From: CAYMKL01 sp964390805
GTDB taxonomy: Bacteria > Chloroflexota > Anaerolineae > VGOG01
NCBI GenBank assembly: GCA_964390805.1
Contig: CAYMKL010000067.1
Coordinates: forward strand, 1-38,320
Direction: 5' to 3'
Length of the DNA stretch: 38,320 nucleotides
The notes beneath the pieces are model-generated. The model was not told the DNA's origin. It was given only the letters and a program-made list of their open reading frames with translations, and did not search any database. Of the stretch, positions 17,933 through 25,150 are shown in pieces. The position numbers and the translations under genes are program-made. Numbering within the stretch: the stretch's first letter is position 1; each line of letters begins with the position of its first letter.

Positions 17933-19150
17933 TTGAACGAACCGGTGTTGTGGATCTTGGCGGGCGCCCTGAGCACCCTGGTGGGAATTGGTATCTTGTA
18001 CTCGGTCCGGCGCTGGCATCACCAATGGCGTTATGGCACGCCCATCGCCCACGAGGAGCTGCTGGTTGCCTATGGTCGCCAAATGGCTGGCCTGTTGGAC
18101 AGGGAGGCGATAGGACGGCTGCTGGCAATAGACGTGCCGGGTGCGCTGGACGTGTCCAGGGCTGTGGTGCTATTGTCTGAGGATCGTAACTTGGTGGCGA
18201 CAGGCGATGACACCCTCCGATTGCCGGTTCATCATGCGGCGGTACGTTGGGTGGCGTCGGGCGGGGAAGGGGTGCGTGTCGGGGGGGCATTGCGCGAGTT
18301 GATCGCCCAGGGCTCCGCTGACCTGACCTGGACCGCGGCGTGGGTGCCGTTGATGCGCGGGGCCGATCTCTATGGGGTGTGGCTACTGGGCGAACGGGCC
18401 CAAGGACTGGACTACGCGCCGGAAGACCTGCGCTGGCTGACGACGTTGGCCCGGCAGGCGGCCGTCGTGCTGGAGACCATCCGCTACGCTGAGCAAGAAC
18501 AGCAACTGGCCAACGAAATGCAAGCCCTCTACCGCCAGGCGGTGGCGGCCCGCGAGTCGGAGCGCGAACGACTGTCTCGCGAGTTGCACGACGGCGTGCT
18601 GCAAGACCTGTGTGCCGTCACCCGCGACCTGAAGGCCCTGGAAGCCCGATCAGAGGACGGGGCGCCGTTCGGGGCTCTGGTCGCCCGCTCCGGTGAATCC
18701 GTGCAAACCCTACGGGGCATTTGCCAAGACCTGCGCCCGCCGTTGCTGTCCAACAATCCAGCATTGGCGCTGAAGGCCCTGGTCGAGCGGTTGGATGTGC
18801 ACTCGCCGGCACCCATCCACATCGAAATCGCGGCCGAGGCGCTGAACGTGCCTGAGGAGACCGCGTTGGCCATCTATCGCATTGCCCAGGAAGCGCTACA
18901 CAATGCCATTCAACACGCCGATGCGTCGGAGATCGCTGTACGTCTCACCGAGTACCCTGATCGCTTGCGCATGACCGTCACCGATGACGGGCGAGGCATC
19001 GCCGGCGGCTCCGACCTGCGACGCTTCGTCGCTGAGGGGCACTTCGGCCTGGCGGGCATGCGCGAGCGAGCGGCAATGATCGGGGGGCATCTGGAAGTGC
19101 AGTCTGCTTTGGATTATGGCACGGTGGTGATCTTAGAGATTCCCTGTTGA
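17933..19150 (+). CDS. Sensor histidine kinase, GAF plus HisKA_3 (NarX/DegS class)
   Basis: The kinase partner of the preceding regulator. It has one N-terminal membrane helix (about residues 4-24), a GAF-like domain (about 45-185), a short coiled coil, the HisKA_3 dimerisation helix with phosphoacceptor His219 in SRELHDGVLQ, and an HATPase_c domain with N-box EALHNAIQHA, the G1 motif DDGRGI and the FGLAGMRERA box. I favour the TTG at 17933 because AAAGGGGG precedes it at 4 bases. A GTG at 17915 gives six more residues but lacks a ribosome binding site. There is no extracytoplasmic domain, so the input is probably intramembrane (perhaps through the transporter) or cytoplasmic through GAF. Confidence 0.92.
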   Translation: MNEPVLWILAGALSTLVGIGILYSVRRWHHQWRYGTPIAHEELLVAYGRQMAGLLDREAIGRLLAIDVPGALDVSRAVVLLSEDRNLVATGDDTLRLPVHHAAVRWVASGGEGVRVGGALRELIAQGSADLTWTAAWVPLMRGADLYGVWLLGERAQGLDYAPEDLRWLTTLARQAAVVLETIRYAEQEQQLANEMQALYRQAVAARESERERLSRELHDGVLQDLCAVTRDLKALEARSEDGAPFGALVARSGESVQTLRGICQDLRPPLLSNNPALALKALVERLDVHSPAPIHIEIAAEALNVPEETALAIYRIAQEALHNAIQHADASEIAVRLTEYPDRLRMTVTDDGRGIAGGSDLRRFVAEGHFGLAGMRERAAMIGGHLEVQSALDYGTVVILEIPC

Positions 19151-19332
19151 GGAGGAGTTCTGAATCGCTGAGGCGCTGAGAACGCAGATTACGCTGAAAA
19201 GGGCCTCAGTATTCCTGAAGAGCTTGGTGCGGGAGGGCTGCACCGGGCTCTGCGCAGGGCTGCTGAGCAATTGGCGGTCCTGCGGCGATCAATGTTCCAC
19301 TGTTCGGCTATTACTGGTTGGAAGGGTTTGTC

Positions 19333-20352
19333 ATGAAAGGATTCTCCGAACTCACCTATCGTGGGCGGGCCCTCAGGCTACGCCAGATGGCGATCGTCGC
19401 CCTTGAACGTTATGATTTGGATGTGAAGCGCGTTCGCTTGGTGACTATTGAGATGAACGGTATCTTTCGGGTAGATACTGTGGATGGACAGAAGCACATT
19501 CTGCGGGTTCCCGACCCTTCGGGATGCCACAGCCTTGAAGAAATCCGCTCAGAAATGATGTGGTTGGCAGCGCTGCGGCGCGATACGGACCTTGGCGTGC
19601 CGAAGCCATTGACCACCCGGGATGGAGCGCTGGTAACAACCGTTGAGGTGCCAGGTGTGCCGGAGGCCAGACATTGCATCATCTTTAGCTGGGTGCCAGG
19701 TCCAGACCTGGCGGACAGGCTATCGGCGGAGAATGTGTATAAACTTGGTGAGCTCGCAGCGCTTCTTCACAAGCACGCAAAAACCTTCATTCCGCCTGGG
19801 GCCTTTTATGTCAGAAAGCTGGATGGGGCCTTCCCCTATGCAGACCCTGATTACCCTTTTGTGGAACCGGTGGTGCTTTTTGACGATGCACATGTAGATC
19901 TTTTTCCACCCCCAAGGCGTGAGGTTTATCAGCGTGTTGTGGAACGAGTTCAAGATGCCCTCGACGAACTGTATGCCGACAAGAGTGAGCTACGTGTTAT
20001 CCATAACGACTTGCATCAGTGGAATGTGAAGATATTCCGGGGAAAGGCGTATGCCCTGGACTTCGAAGACCTGGCGTGGGGCTACCCTGTACAAGACATC
20101 GCTACCACACTGTACTATTTCCAAAGCTACGAGCAATATGGGGCACTGCGCGAGGCCTTCCAGCAAGGGTATACCACTCACAACGAGTGGCCGGAGCAAT
20201 ATCCCGGCCAGATTGATACGCTCATCGCTGGACGCGGTGTAGTGTTAGTCAACTATGTCGTCTATTCCGATGATCCTGACGATCAACAAATGGCCCCCGG
20301 TTTTGTCGCTCGTGTGGAAGAACGCCTGCGAGTGTTTCTGGACAAGAGTTGA
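19333..20352 (+). CDS. APH-fold small-molecule kinase (phosphotransferase family)
   Basis: A 339-residue protein of the aminoglycoside phosphotransferase / choline kinase / SrkA fold. The catalytic loop is VIHNDLHQWNV (His224, catalytic Asp226, metal-binding Asn231), and the metal-binding Asp243 lies in ALDFEDLAWG. The N-lobe is recognisable, with RVDTVDGQKHILRV as ATP-binding strands. The ATG at 19333 follows GGAAGGG. The substrate cannot be told; candidates include an amino alcohol, homoserine or protein serine. Function as antibiotic resistance should not be assumed, since this fold is widespread in metabolism. Neighbours do not help: the next gene is a lipoprotein on the same strand about 80 bases away. 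Confidence 0.85.
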   Translation: MKGFSELTYRGRALRLRQMAIVALERYDLDVKRVRLVTIEMNGIFRVDTVDGQKHILRVPDPSGCHSLEEIRSEMMWLAALRRDTDLGVPKPLTTRDGALVTTVEVPGVPEARHCIIFSWVPGPDLADRLSAENVYKLGELAALLHKHAKTFIPPGAFYVRKLDGAFPYADPDYPFVEPVVLFDDAHVDLFPPPRREVYQRVVERVQDALDELYADKSELRVIHNDLHQWNVKIFRGKAYALDFEDLAWGYPVQDIATTLYYFQSYEQYGALREAFQQGYTTHNEWPEQYPGQIDTLIAGRGVVLVNYVVYSDDPDDQQMAPGFVARVEERLRVFLDKS

Positions 20353-20431
20353 TTCCGGGCGACCTGACCACCATTGGTGTGGCCTGGAAGCCGTCGGGTT
20401 TAGCCGCAAAATGAACTTTCGAGAGAGGCCA

Positions 20432-21310
20432 ATGTTCAACACAATCAGACAGATCGAGGCGGTCGTGTTCCTTCTAGGATTGACCCTGGTGTCCTGCGCC
20501 CCTCAGCCAACACCAAGCGCTACGCCATCGCCAGAATTGGCCTTGTTTACCTCAACGCCAGAACCTGCCACTGAAGTTCCACCAACACTGCCTGCTACTT
20601 CGACCCCGACGCCGGTGCCAACCAGCACGTCGCTCCCAACACCGACGCCAAGGCCGACAAGGACACCGCTCCCGATCCCGACGCCGGTGCCAACCAGCAC
20701 ATCGCTCCCGACACCAACGCCAGCACCGACAAGGACACCGCTCCCCACACCAACCATTGCTCCAACCCCAACACCCACCGAAATCGTCTTGCAGCCAGGG
20801 AGCTATGATGACGGGCTATTATCCATAGCTGTAAATGATGACGTCGTTACAGGCTTTTATGAGAATTACACGGGTTGGGATGAGAAAACACAGGCCCCAC
20901 GTTTCAGTTGCTTGTTTTTCTTCGTCGGTCGGATACAGAACTCCAGGGTAGAGATTGCGACTTCAGATACCAAAGGGACTATAGAACTGCTGGGAAACGA
21001 TAAGGTAAAGATCAACCTAGAAGAAGAGCCAGGTGGATGCTGGAATGTTGAGCCTGGCTTTGACGAAGAAGGGGTGGTCTTTGAGCTCACAGAAAGAGAA
21101 GAATGGAAGTTCATCAGGATGGTGTCCAGTGAGAGGGCTTACTTCCACGATAGTCCAGACGAAAAGGATCGAGGAAAATCTTATATCATCGAAGGAGATG
21201 TTCTACGGGTTTTTGAGGTTGAGGGAGATTGGGTGAGGGGTGAATATCGTGGTAGTCAAGGGATTACGACAGGTTGGATAAAAGAGTCCGATTTGTATGA
21301 GATCAAATAG
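20432..21310 (+). CDS. Secreted lipoprotein with Pro/Thr linker and SH3-like C-terminus
   Basis: A 292-residue predicted lipoprotein. The signal ends in lipobox LVSC (Cys22). A Pro/Thr/Ser-rich stalk of about 85 residues follows, holding two copies of a 24-residue repeat. Then comes an unrecognised beta-rich domain (from about PGSYDDGLLSIAVND) and a C-terminal SH3b-like segment (RVFEVEGDWVRGEYRG to GWIKESDLYEI). The start at 20432 is chosen from the lipoprotein signal and GAGG just upstream; a nearby ATG at 20411 is possible. The stalk suggests display outside the membrane. The specific function is unknown; SH3b domains often bind cell-wall material or act as protein modules. Confidence 0.8.
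   Translation: MFNTIRQIEAVVFLLGLTLVSCAPQPTPSATPSPELALFTSTPEPATEVPPTLPATSTPTPVPTSTSLPTPTPRPTRTPLPIPTPVPTSTSLPTPTPAPTRTPLPTPTIAPTPTPTEIVLQPGSYDDGLLSIAVNDDVVTGFYENYTGWDEKTQAPRFSCLFFFVGRIQNSRVEIATSDTKGTIELLGNDKVKINLEEEPGGCWNVEPGFDEEGVVFELTEREEWKFIRMVSSERAYFHDSPDEKDRGKSYIIEGDVLRVFEVEGDWVRGEYRGSQGITTGWIKESDLYEIK
20609..20752 (+). repeat. 72-bp tandem repeat, two copies, coding the Pro/Thr stalk
   Basis: The copies span 20609-20680 and 20681-20752 and begin GACGCCGGTGCCAACCAGCA. They differ at only a few positions and keep the frame (24 residues each), so stalk length probably varies among relatives by slippage or recombination. Confidence 0.88.
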
Positions 21311-21318
21311 GAGCTGAC

Positions 21319-21730
21319 ATGCAGGACACAGTTGCCATCGTAACGGGCGCTGGTAGAGGGATCGGTCGTGTAATCGCAGCGCAATTGGCGCGTGAAGGGG
21401 TGGCGGTTGTGATTGCCGACATAGATGATGACGCTGGCGGAGAGACTGTGCGCCGGATTGAGTCGGACGGTGGCCGCGCGGCCTTTGTTCTGAGTGAACT
21501 GCATTTGCCCGGGATGGGTGGAGACCCCTGCCATAAAGCAATATTTGGCGACGACTACAGCGGAGGAGCTGGAAACCCTCGCCTTTCCTCCGCCCGCTGT
21601 TCTGATCCAGCCAGAGCAACTTGCGAACCTGGTCATCATGTTCATCCGTGATGATACGTTGGCGGGTCGGGTGCTGCTCTGGCCTGATGGGGAGCCGTGG
21701 CGGCTCGTGCCAGTTGATGACCTATGTTGA
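21319..21730 (+). pseudogene. Remnant of a short-chain dehydrogenase/reductase (SDR)
   Basis: The first 60 or so residues are a normal SDR N-terminus with the NAD(P) motif TGAGRGIG (residues 10-17) and the cofactor-selecting IADID. Near 21490 the sequence jumps into another frame and reads NCICPGWVETPA, the segment that normally follows the active site, and then a plausible SDR C-terminus to 21730. About 100 residues are missing, including the catalytic Ser and the YxxxK motif, so the product cannot be an active SDR. An internal deletion with frame change explains this most simply. The 5' frame ends at 21651. Confidence 0.8.
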
Positions 21731-21784
21731 TCCCAGGAGAGTAGCTGGCGCTTTTTTCGCTCTTCAACCTAGGGAGGACAGGCA

Positions 21785-22801
21785 ATGCTGAAAGATGGGC
21801 AGGATGCCTTCGGACATGAAATACACGACTACTTCAAGGGAAAGGGGCGGTTAGCGGTTCTGGCCGATACTCACGGCAATCTGCCCGCACTGGAAGCGGT
21901 GTTGGCGGACGCGCGGCAGCAGGGCGTGGACGGCATCATCGTGGCCGGCGACTTCACCACCGGCGGGCCACAACAACAAGAAACGATCAGCTTGCTGCGC
22001 TCATTGGGCAGTTGGATGATTCGAGGCAACAGCGAGGGTTACTTGCTGGCGTACGATGCAGGGGACACGCCAGATACCTGGCGTGTGAGCAAACAATGGG
22101 CGAGCGTCCGTTGGTCGTATCTCCACCTCAATAGAGAGATGCTAGACTTCATTGCATCGCTTCCAGAACAGCGCGTCGTTGCGCTGGATGATGCTGTGCC
22201 CATCCGCGTCGTGCATGGTTCCCCGCGAAGCCCATCGGAACACCTTTTCCCGGATCGGGACCCGGTCAGTTTGGGTGCGTTCAGGAAGGCTGGCCTTCTG
22301 CTATCGGGCCGTGATCCAGCCAAGTTGGATCGAGCTCTGACTCAAGTCGAGGAGCCGGTGTTGGTGTGCGGACATTCGCACATTCCGTGGAAGCAGGAAC
22401 AAGATGGGCGACTGGTCCTCAATCCAGGCTCGGTGGGTGCGCCGATCAATGGGGACGTGCGCGCTCAGTACGCGCTGCTGACCTGGCAGGGTGGTCACTG
22501 GCGAGCAGAACACCGGGCTGTAGCTTATGACCTTGAGCGGATACGAGCGGCCTTTAGGGAAAGCGGTCTTTTGGAAGAGGGGGGTGCTTTTGCACGCGCA
22601 TGGCTGCTGGTTATCGAAACGGGCCATAACGTCTCAGGTCGTTTTGTTTCATACGCATACAGATTGGCAGCGGAGGCGGGATACGAGGGTGGCGACGTGG
22701 TGCCGGATAGCATCTGGGAGCAGGCGATAGCAACCTTCGATTGGGAAGGCGTTGCCCAGCAAGGTGACGTCGTCTGGTTGCGGTGCGAGGCGATCAAGTA
22801 A
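21785..22801 (+). CDS. Calcineurin-like metallophosphoesterase (YfcE-type)
   Basis: A 338-residue cytoplasmic phosphoesterase. Metal-ligand motifs appear in order: LADTHGN (Asp28, His30), AGDFTTGG (Asp56), RGNSEG (Asn82), VHGSPRSP, and GHSHIP (His197, His199), followed by NPGSVG. These are the signature blocks of YfcE/MJ0936-like phosphodiesterases. The catalytic core is about 240 residues. The rest (from about residue 250) is a helical tail that resembles those on some related proteins and may add specificity. AGGGAGGA precedes the ATG at 21785. The substrate is unknown; model members cleave artificial phosphodiesters and some act on cyclic nucleotides. Confidence 0.9.
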   Translation: MLKDGQDAFGHEIHDYFKGKGRLAVLADTHGNLPALEAVLADARQQGVDGIIVAGDFTTGGPQQQETISLLRSLGSWMIRGNSEGYLLAYDAGDTPDTWRVSKQWASVRWSYLHLNREMLDFIASLPEQRVVALDDAVPIRVVHGSPRSPSEHLFPDRDPVSLGAFRKAGLLLSGRDPAKLDRALTQVEEPVLVCGHSHIPWKQEQDGRLVLNPGSVGAPINGDVRAQYALLTWQGGHWRAEHRAVAYDLERIRAAFRESGLLEEGGAFARAWLLVIETGHNVSGRFVSYAYRLAAEAGYEGGDVVPDSIWEQAIATFDWEGVAQQGDVVWLRCEAIK

Positions 22802-22878
22802 GAGCACGATAGGCGGATGGATTATGTGTGAAGGGTGATTCGTCCCCAATCTGCCCCGGTCCCTCAAGAGAAGGACAA

Positions 22879-23505
22879 ATGCCATTAATCTTGGAAGGAA
22901 TTGTTCTGGGTCTCTCTGTAGCAGCCCCAATAGGGCCGACAAACATTGAAATGATTCGTCGCGGACTCAAGGGCGGTTTTTGGTGCTGTGTTCTCTTTGC
23001 CGCTGGTGTCGAGCTCGCCTTGGTAGCGTATCTGGCGGCGATCTTCGGCGGATTGTCTTTTCTGACCGAAGTCGAACTGTTCAACGTCATCCTATCAGCT
23101 TTTGGCATTCTCGTTCTCTTCTACATGGGATACGTAAACATCAAAGACGCCTTTGAGCAACACAACTTGAACATAGACGCCAGGGAGCAAGACGATAGGC
23201 ACTTCATCTCTGGGATACTGCTCACTATCACCAATCCTGCAGTGCTTCTGTTCTGGTCGGGTATCATCGGCGCGAATGTGGCCGCAAGAGACTTCAGTCT
23301 GCAGAACAGTCTGATGATCAGTGGCGGGATATTGATTGGCGTAACCATCTGGTTCCTGGCTCTATCGGCTCTGCTTCACGGAGGGCGGAGGTACATCACG
23401 CCGAGAGTGTTCGGGTACATTTCAGCGATAGCTGGCTTGGTATTGATAGGTTTTGGACTGAGCTTTGGATACAGGATAGTGCTGGGGCTTATGGCTTCGA
23501 CCTAG
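22879..23505 (+). CDS. LysE/RhtB-family amino acid exporter
   Basis: A 208-residue integral membrane protein with about six helices. It opens with GIVLGLSVAAPIGPTNIEMIRRGLKGGF, the conserved PxGPxN-type opening of LysE-family exporters. A middle TNPAVLLFW motif, typical for the family, follows a charged loop. The ATG at 22879 has AAGGA 5 bases upstream and gives the standard length; an in-frame upstream ATG at 22828 would add a non-hydrophobic tail. The likely role is efflux of an amino acid or related small solute; the substrate is not predictable. Confidence 0.88.
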   Translation: MPLILEGIVLGLSVAAPIGPTNIEMIRRGLKGGFWCCVLFAAGVELALVAYLAAIFGGLSFLTEVELFNVILSAFGILVLFYMGYVNIKDAFEQHNLNIDAREQDDRHFISGILLTITNPAVLLFWSGIIGANVAARDFSLQNSLMISGGILIGVTIWFLALSALLHGGRRYITPRVFGYISAIAGLVLIGFGLSFGYRIVLGLMAST

Positions 23506-23574
23506 CGGTTCGGCTGAACTCACTGTCGAAGCATCAGTGGCGGCGCACAGGCGACCGCCGACAAGGAGGTATGA

Positions 23575-24381
23575 TTGGTGGCGAATCTGATCAAGGCAGC
23601 TACACTAACCCGAGGGGTTATGGTGGTGGTTGTATTTATTGGAGTGCTTGTTCTTGGAGCAGGTTTCGTTTACTCGAAGAAGGACGGGAGAACAATGAGT
23701 CTGGCAGAGAGTAGCGTGGTCACTGAGACCGCGACACCACAGACCGACGTCTCCACGCCAGCAGAAACGGCAACGGCAACGTTTGCGTTGGGCTGATTCT
23801 GGGGGCCAGACTCCCGGTTCGGGAGTCTCCCCGGCGTGGTTCGTACCCGCGTTGGATACGCTGGCGGGACAACGAAGGACCCCACCTATTACAACCTAGT
23901 CGATCACGCCGAGACGATCCAGATTGACTATGACCCAACCCAAATCTCATACGAAGAACTACTGGATGTCTTCTGGGATAGCCACAATCCGACAGAACGC
24001 TCGTGGTCACGGCAATACATGTCCATCGTGTTTTACCACAACGAGGAACAGAAAAGCTTGGCCATAAGAACGAGAGACCGCGAGGCGGTCGAGGCACAAG
24101 GCGAGATCTTTACCGAGATCATCCCCGCTTCGGAGTTCTACCTAGCTGAAGCTTATCACCAAAAGTATCGGCTGCAGCAGGAACTGGAGCTCGTGCAAGT
24201 ATTCAGGGCCACCTATCCCAACAACGACGAGTTTGTGGATTCGACGGCTGCGGCGCGCATAAACGGGTACCTCGGTGGCTATAGCACATTCGAAGCTTTG
24301 CAGGTGGAGCTGGACAAGTTGAGCCTACCCCCGGAAGTAAGCAAGAACCTGTTGGACATCGTGTATGCGTTGAAACACTAA
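23575..24381 (+). CDS. msrA: Candidate selenocysteine peptide-methionine (S)-S-oxide reductase, membrane-anchored
   Basis: MsrA reduces methionine-S-sulfoxide in oxidised proteins. The frame from 23575 to the TAA at 24381 is open except for one TGA at 23794-23796. Reading that TGA as Sec gives ATFALG-U-FWGPDSRFG, exactly the GCFWG active-site motif with Sec in place of the catalytic Cys. Both flanks are homologous MsrA: ATFALG before it and VVRTRVGYAGGTT, DHAETIQIDYDP and SHNPTERSW after it. The first 72 or so residues hold one membrane helix (about 12-32) and a Thr/Pro linker, so the enzyme probably faces outward. The start is TTG 23575 or GTG 23578, with AAGGAGG at 23563-23569. The protein has no Cys at all, so no intramolecular resolving thiol. 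Alternative: a recent nonsense mutation, less likely given the position and the adjacent hairpin. Confidence 0.85.
23801..23834 (+). promoter_or_regulatory. SECIS-like stem-loop for UGA recoding
   Basis: AGACTCCC (23808-23815) pairs perfectly with GGGAGTCT (23821-23828) around the loop GGTTC (23816-23820). A lower stem of GGGG with CCCC is possible across a CC bulge. The loop starts 20 bases after the TGA and opens with GG, which meets the usual description of bacterial SECIS elements: a hairpin just downstream of UGA with G among the first two loop bases. The paired bases are also coding. Confidence 0.78.
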
Positions 24382-24402
24382 CAAAGAGGGCAGTGGCCGA
24401 AG

Positions 24403-24569
24403 ATGAAGCCCCGAGAGCGCGTGTTTGCAGCTCTTCAGCACCGGACAATGGATCGAGTGCCCAGGGTAGAGGCTATATGATAGCCACTTGTAACAGCATC
24501 TTCGACGGCATGAACCCCGTTGCGGTCGCCGAGATGTTTCGTTACGAGGAAAAAGTAGGGTTCTATTAA
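24403..24569 (+). pseudogene. Remnant of a uroporphyrinogen decarboxylase (UroD)/corrinoid methyltransferase-family gene
   Basis: The first 25 codons read MKPRERVFAALQHRTMDRVP, the typical start of UroD-family methyltransferase-like proteins, and stop at 24480. In another frame from 24471 the sequence GYMIATCNSIFDGMNPVAVA matches the usual C-terminal end of the same family, stopping at 24569. Nearly 300 middle residues are gone. It is therefore a deletion remnant joining the two ends of one gene. Confidence 0.7.
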
Positions 24570-24594
24570 CTCAATTTAAGGAGAGGAGATTTGC

Positions 24595-25125
24595 ATGACG
24601 CGAGAACCGATTCCGTTTGACGAACTTCTGGTGAAGGCTCATCATCTGTGGGCGAAACAGGGGCTGCTACTGACAGCGGGCAATTTCGCGGAAGGTCGTT
24701 TCAACACCATGACCGTCGGATGGGGTAGCCTGGGGAGGATGTGGACAAAGCCCTTCGCGCAAGTCGTGGTGCGGCCGATCCGCTACACCTACCAATTCAT
24801 GGAGCGCTATGATACGTTCACGCTCTGCGCGTTTCCCGAAGACTGCCGCGATGTGTTGCAGTTTATGGGCACGAGATCGGGCCGCGATGTGGACAAGGTT
24901 GCCGAGACGGGCCTCACGCCCATTGCCTCCACGAGAGTCGCCGCGCCCGGCTTCGCCGAAGCCGAGCTCATCGTCGAGTGCCGCAAGATCTATTGGGACG
25001 ACCTGGATTCCACTCATTTCCTCGATCTCGATATCGAAGGTCACTACCTGCAGAGGGACTATCATAGAATCTACTTTGGCCAGATTGTGGCGATTTGGGG
25101 AGAAAGGCCATACTCTGGAGGATAA
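24595..25125 (+). CDS. Flavin reductase-like (FMN-binding split barrel) protein
   Basis: A 176-residue protein resembling the flavin reductase-like / DIM6-NTAB family. The conserved segments are GNFAEGRFNTMTVGWGSLG, then FAQVVVRPIRYTYQFME and an FTLCAFPED block, giving the split-barrel FMN site. It probably binds FMN and passes electrons, or acts as a small oxidoreductase; the partner is unknown. AAGGAGAGGAG precedes the ATG at 24595. The S9 peptidase gene starts 25 bases after its stop, so the two are probably co-transcribed, although no functional link is clear. Confidence 0.82.
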   Translation: MTREPIPFDELLVKAHHLWAKQGLLLTAGNFAEGRFNTMTVGWGSLGRMWTKPFAQVVVRPIRYTYQFMERYDTFTLCAFPEDCRDVLQFMGTRSGRDVDKVAETGLTPIASTRVAAPGFAEAELIVECRKIYWDDLDSTHFLDLDIEGHYLQRDYHRIYFGQIVAIWGERPYSGG

Positions 25126-25150
25126 TCATTGGGTAGGAAGGAGAAACAAG

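Noticed and set aside
19333..20352. Aminoglycoside resistance gene
   Set aside because: Only the general APH kinase fold is visible; nothing in the sequence or context indicates antibiotic substrates.
23575..23796. Independent 73-residue small protein ending at the TGA, followed by a separate N-truncated MsrA (23836 start)
   Set aside because: Both parts are in the same frame and read through the TGA as one MsrA with an intact active-site motif; the supposed second start (GTG 23836) has no ribosome binding site and lies after the catalytic position.
24809..25150. Upstream extension of the S9 peptidase frame
   Set aside because: It overlaps the flavin reductase gene in another frame, is rich in Arg/Ser/Pro, and the ATG at 25151 has a proper ribosome binding site.
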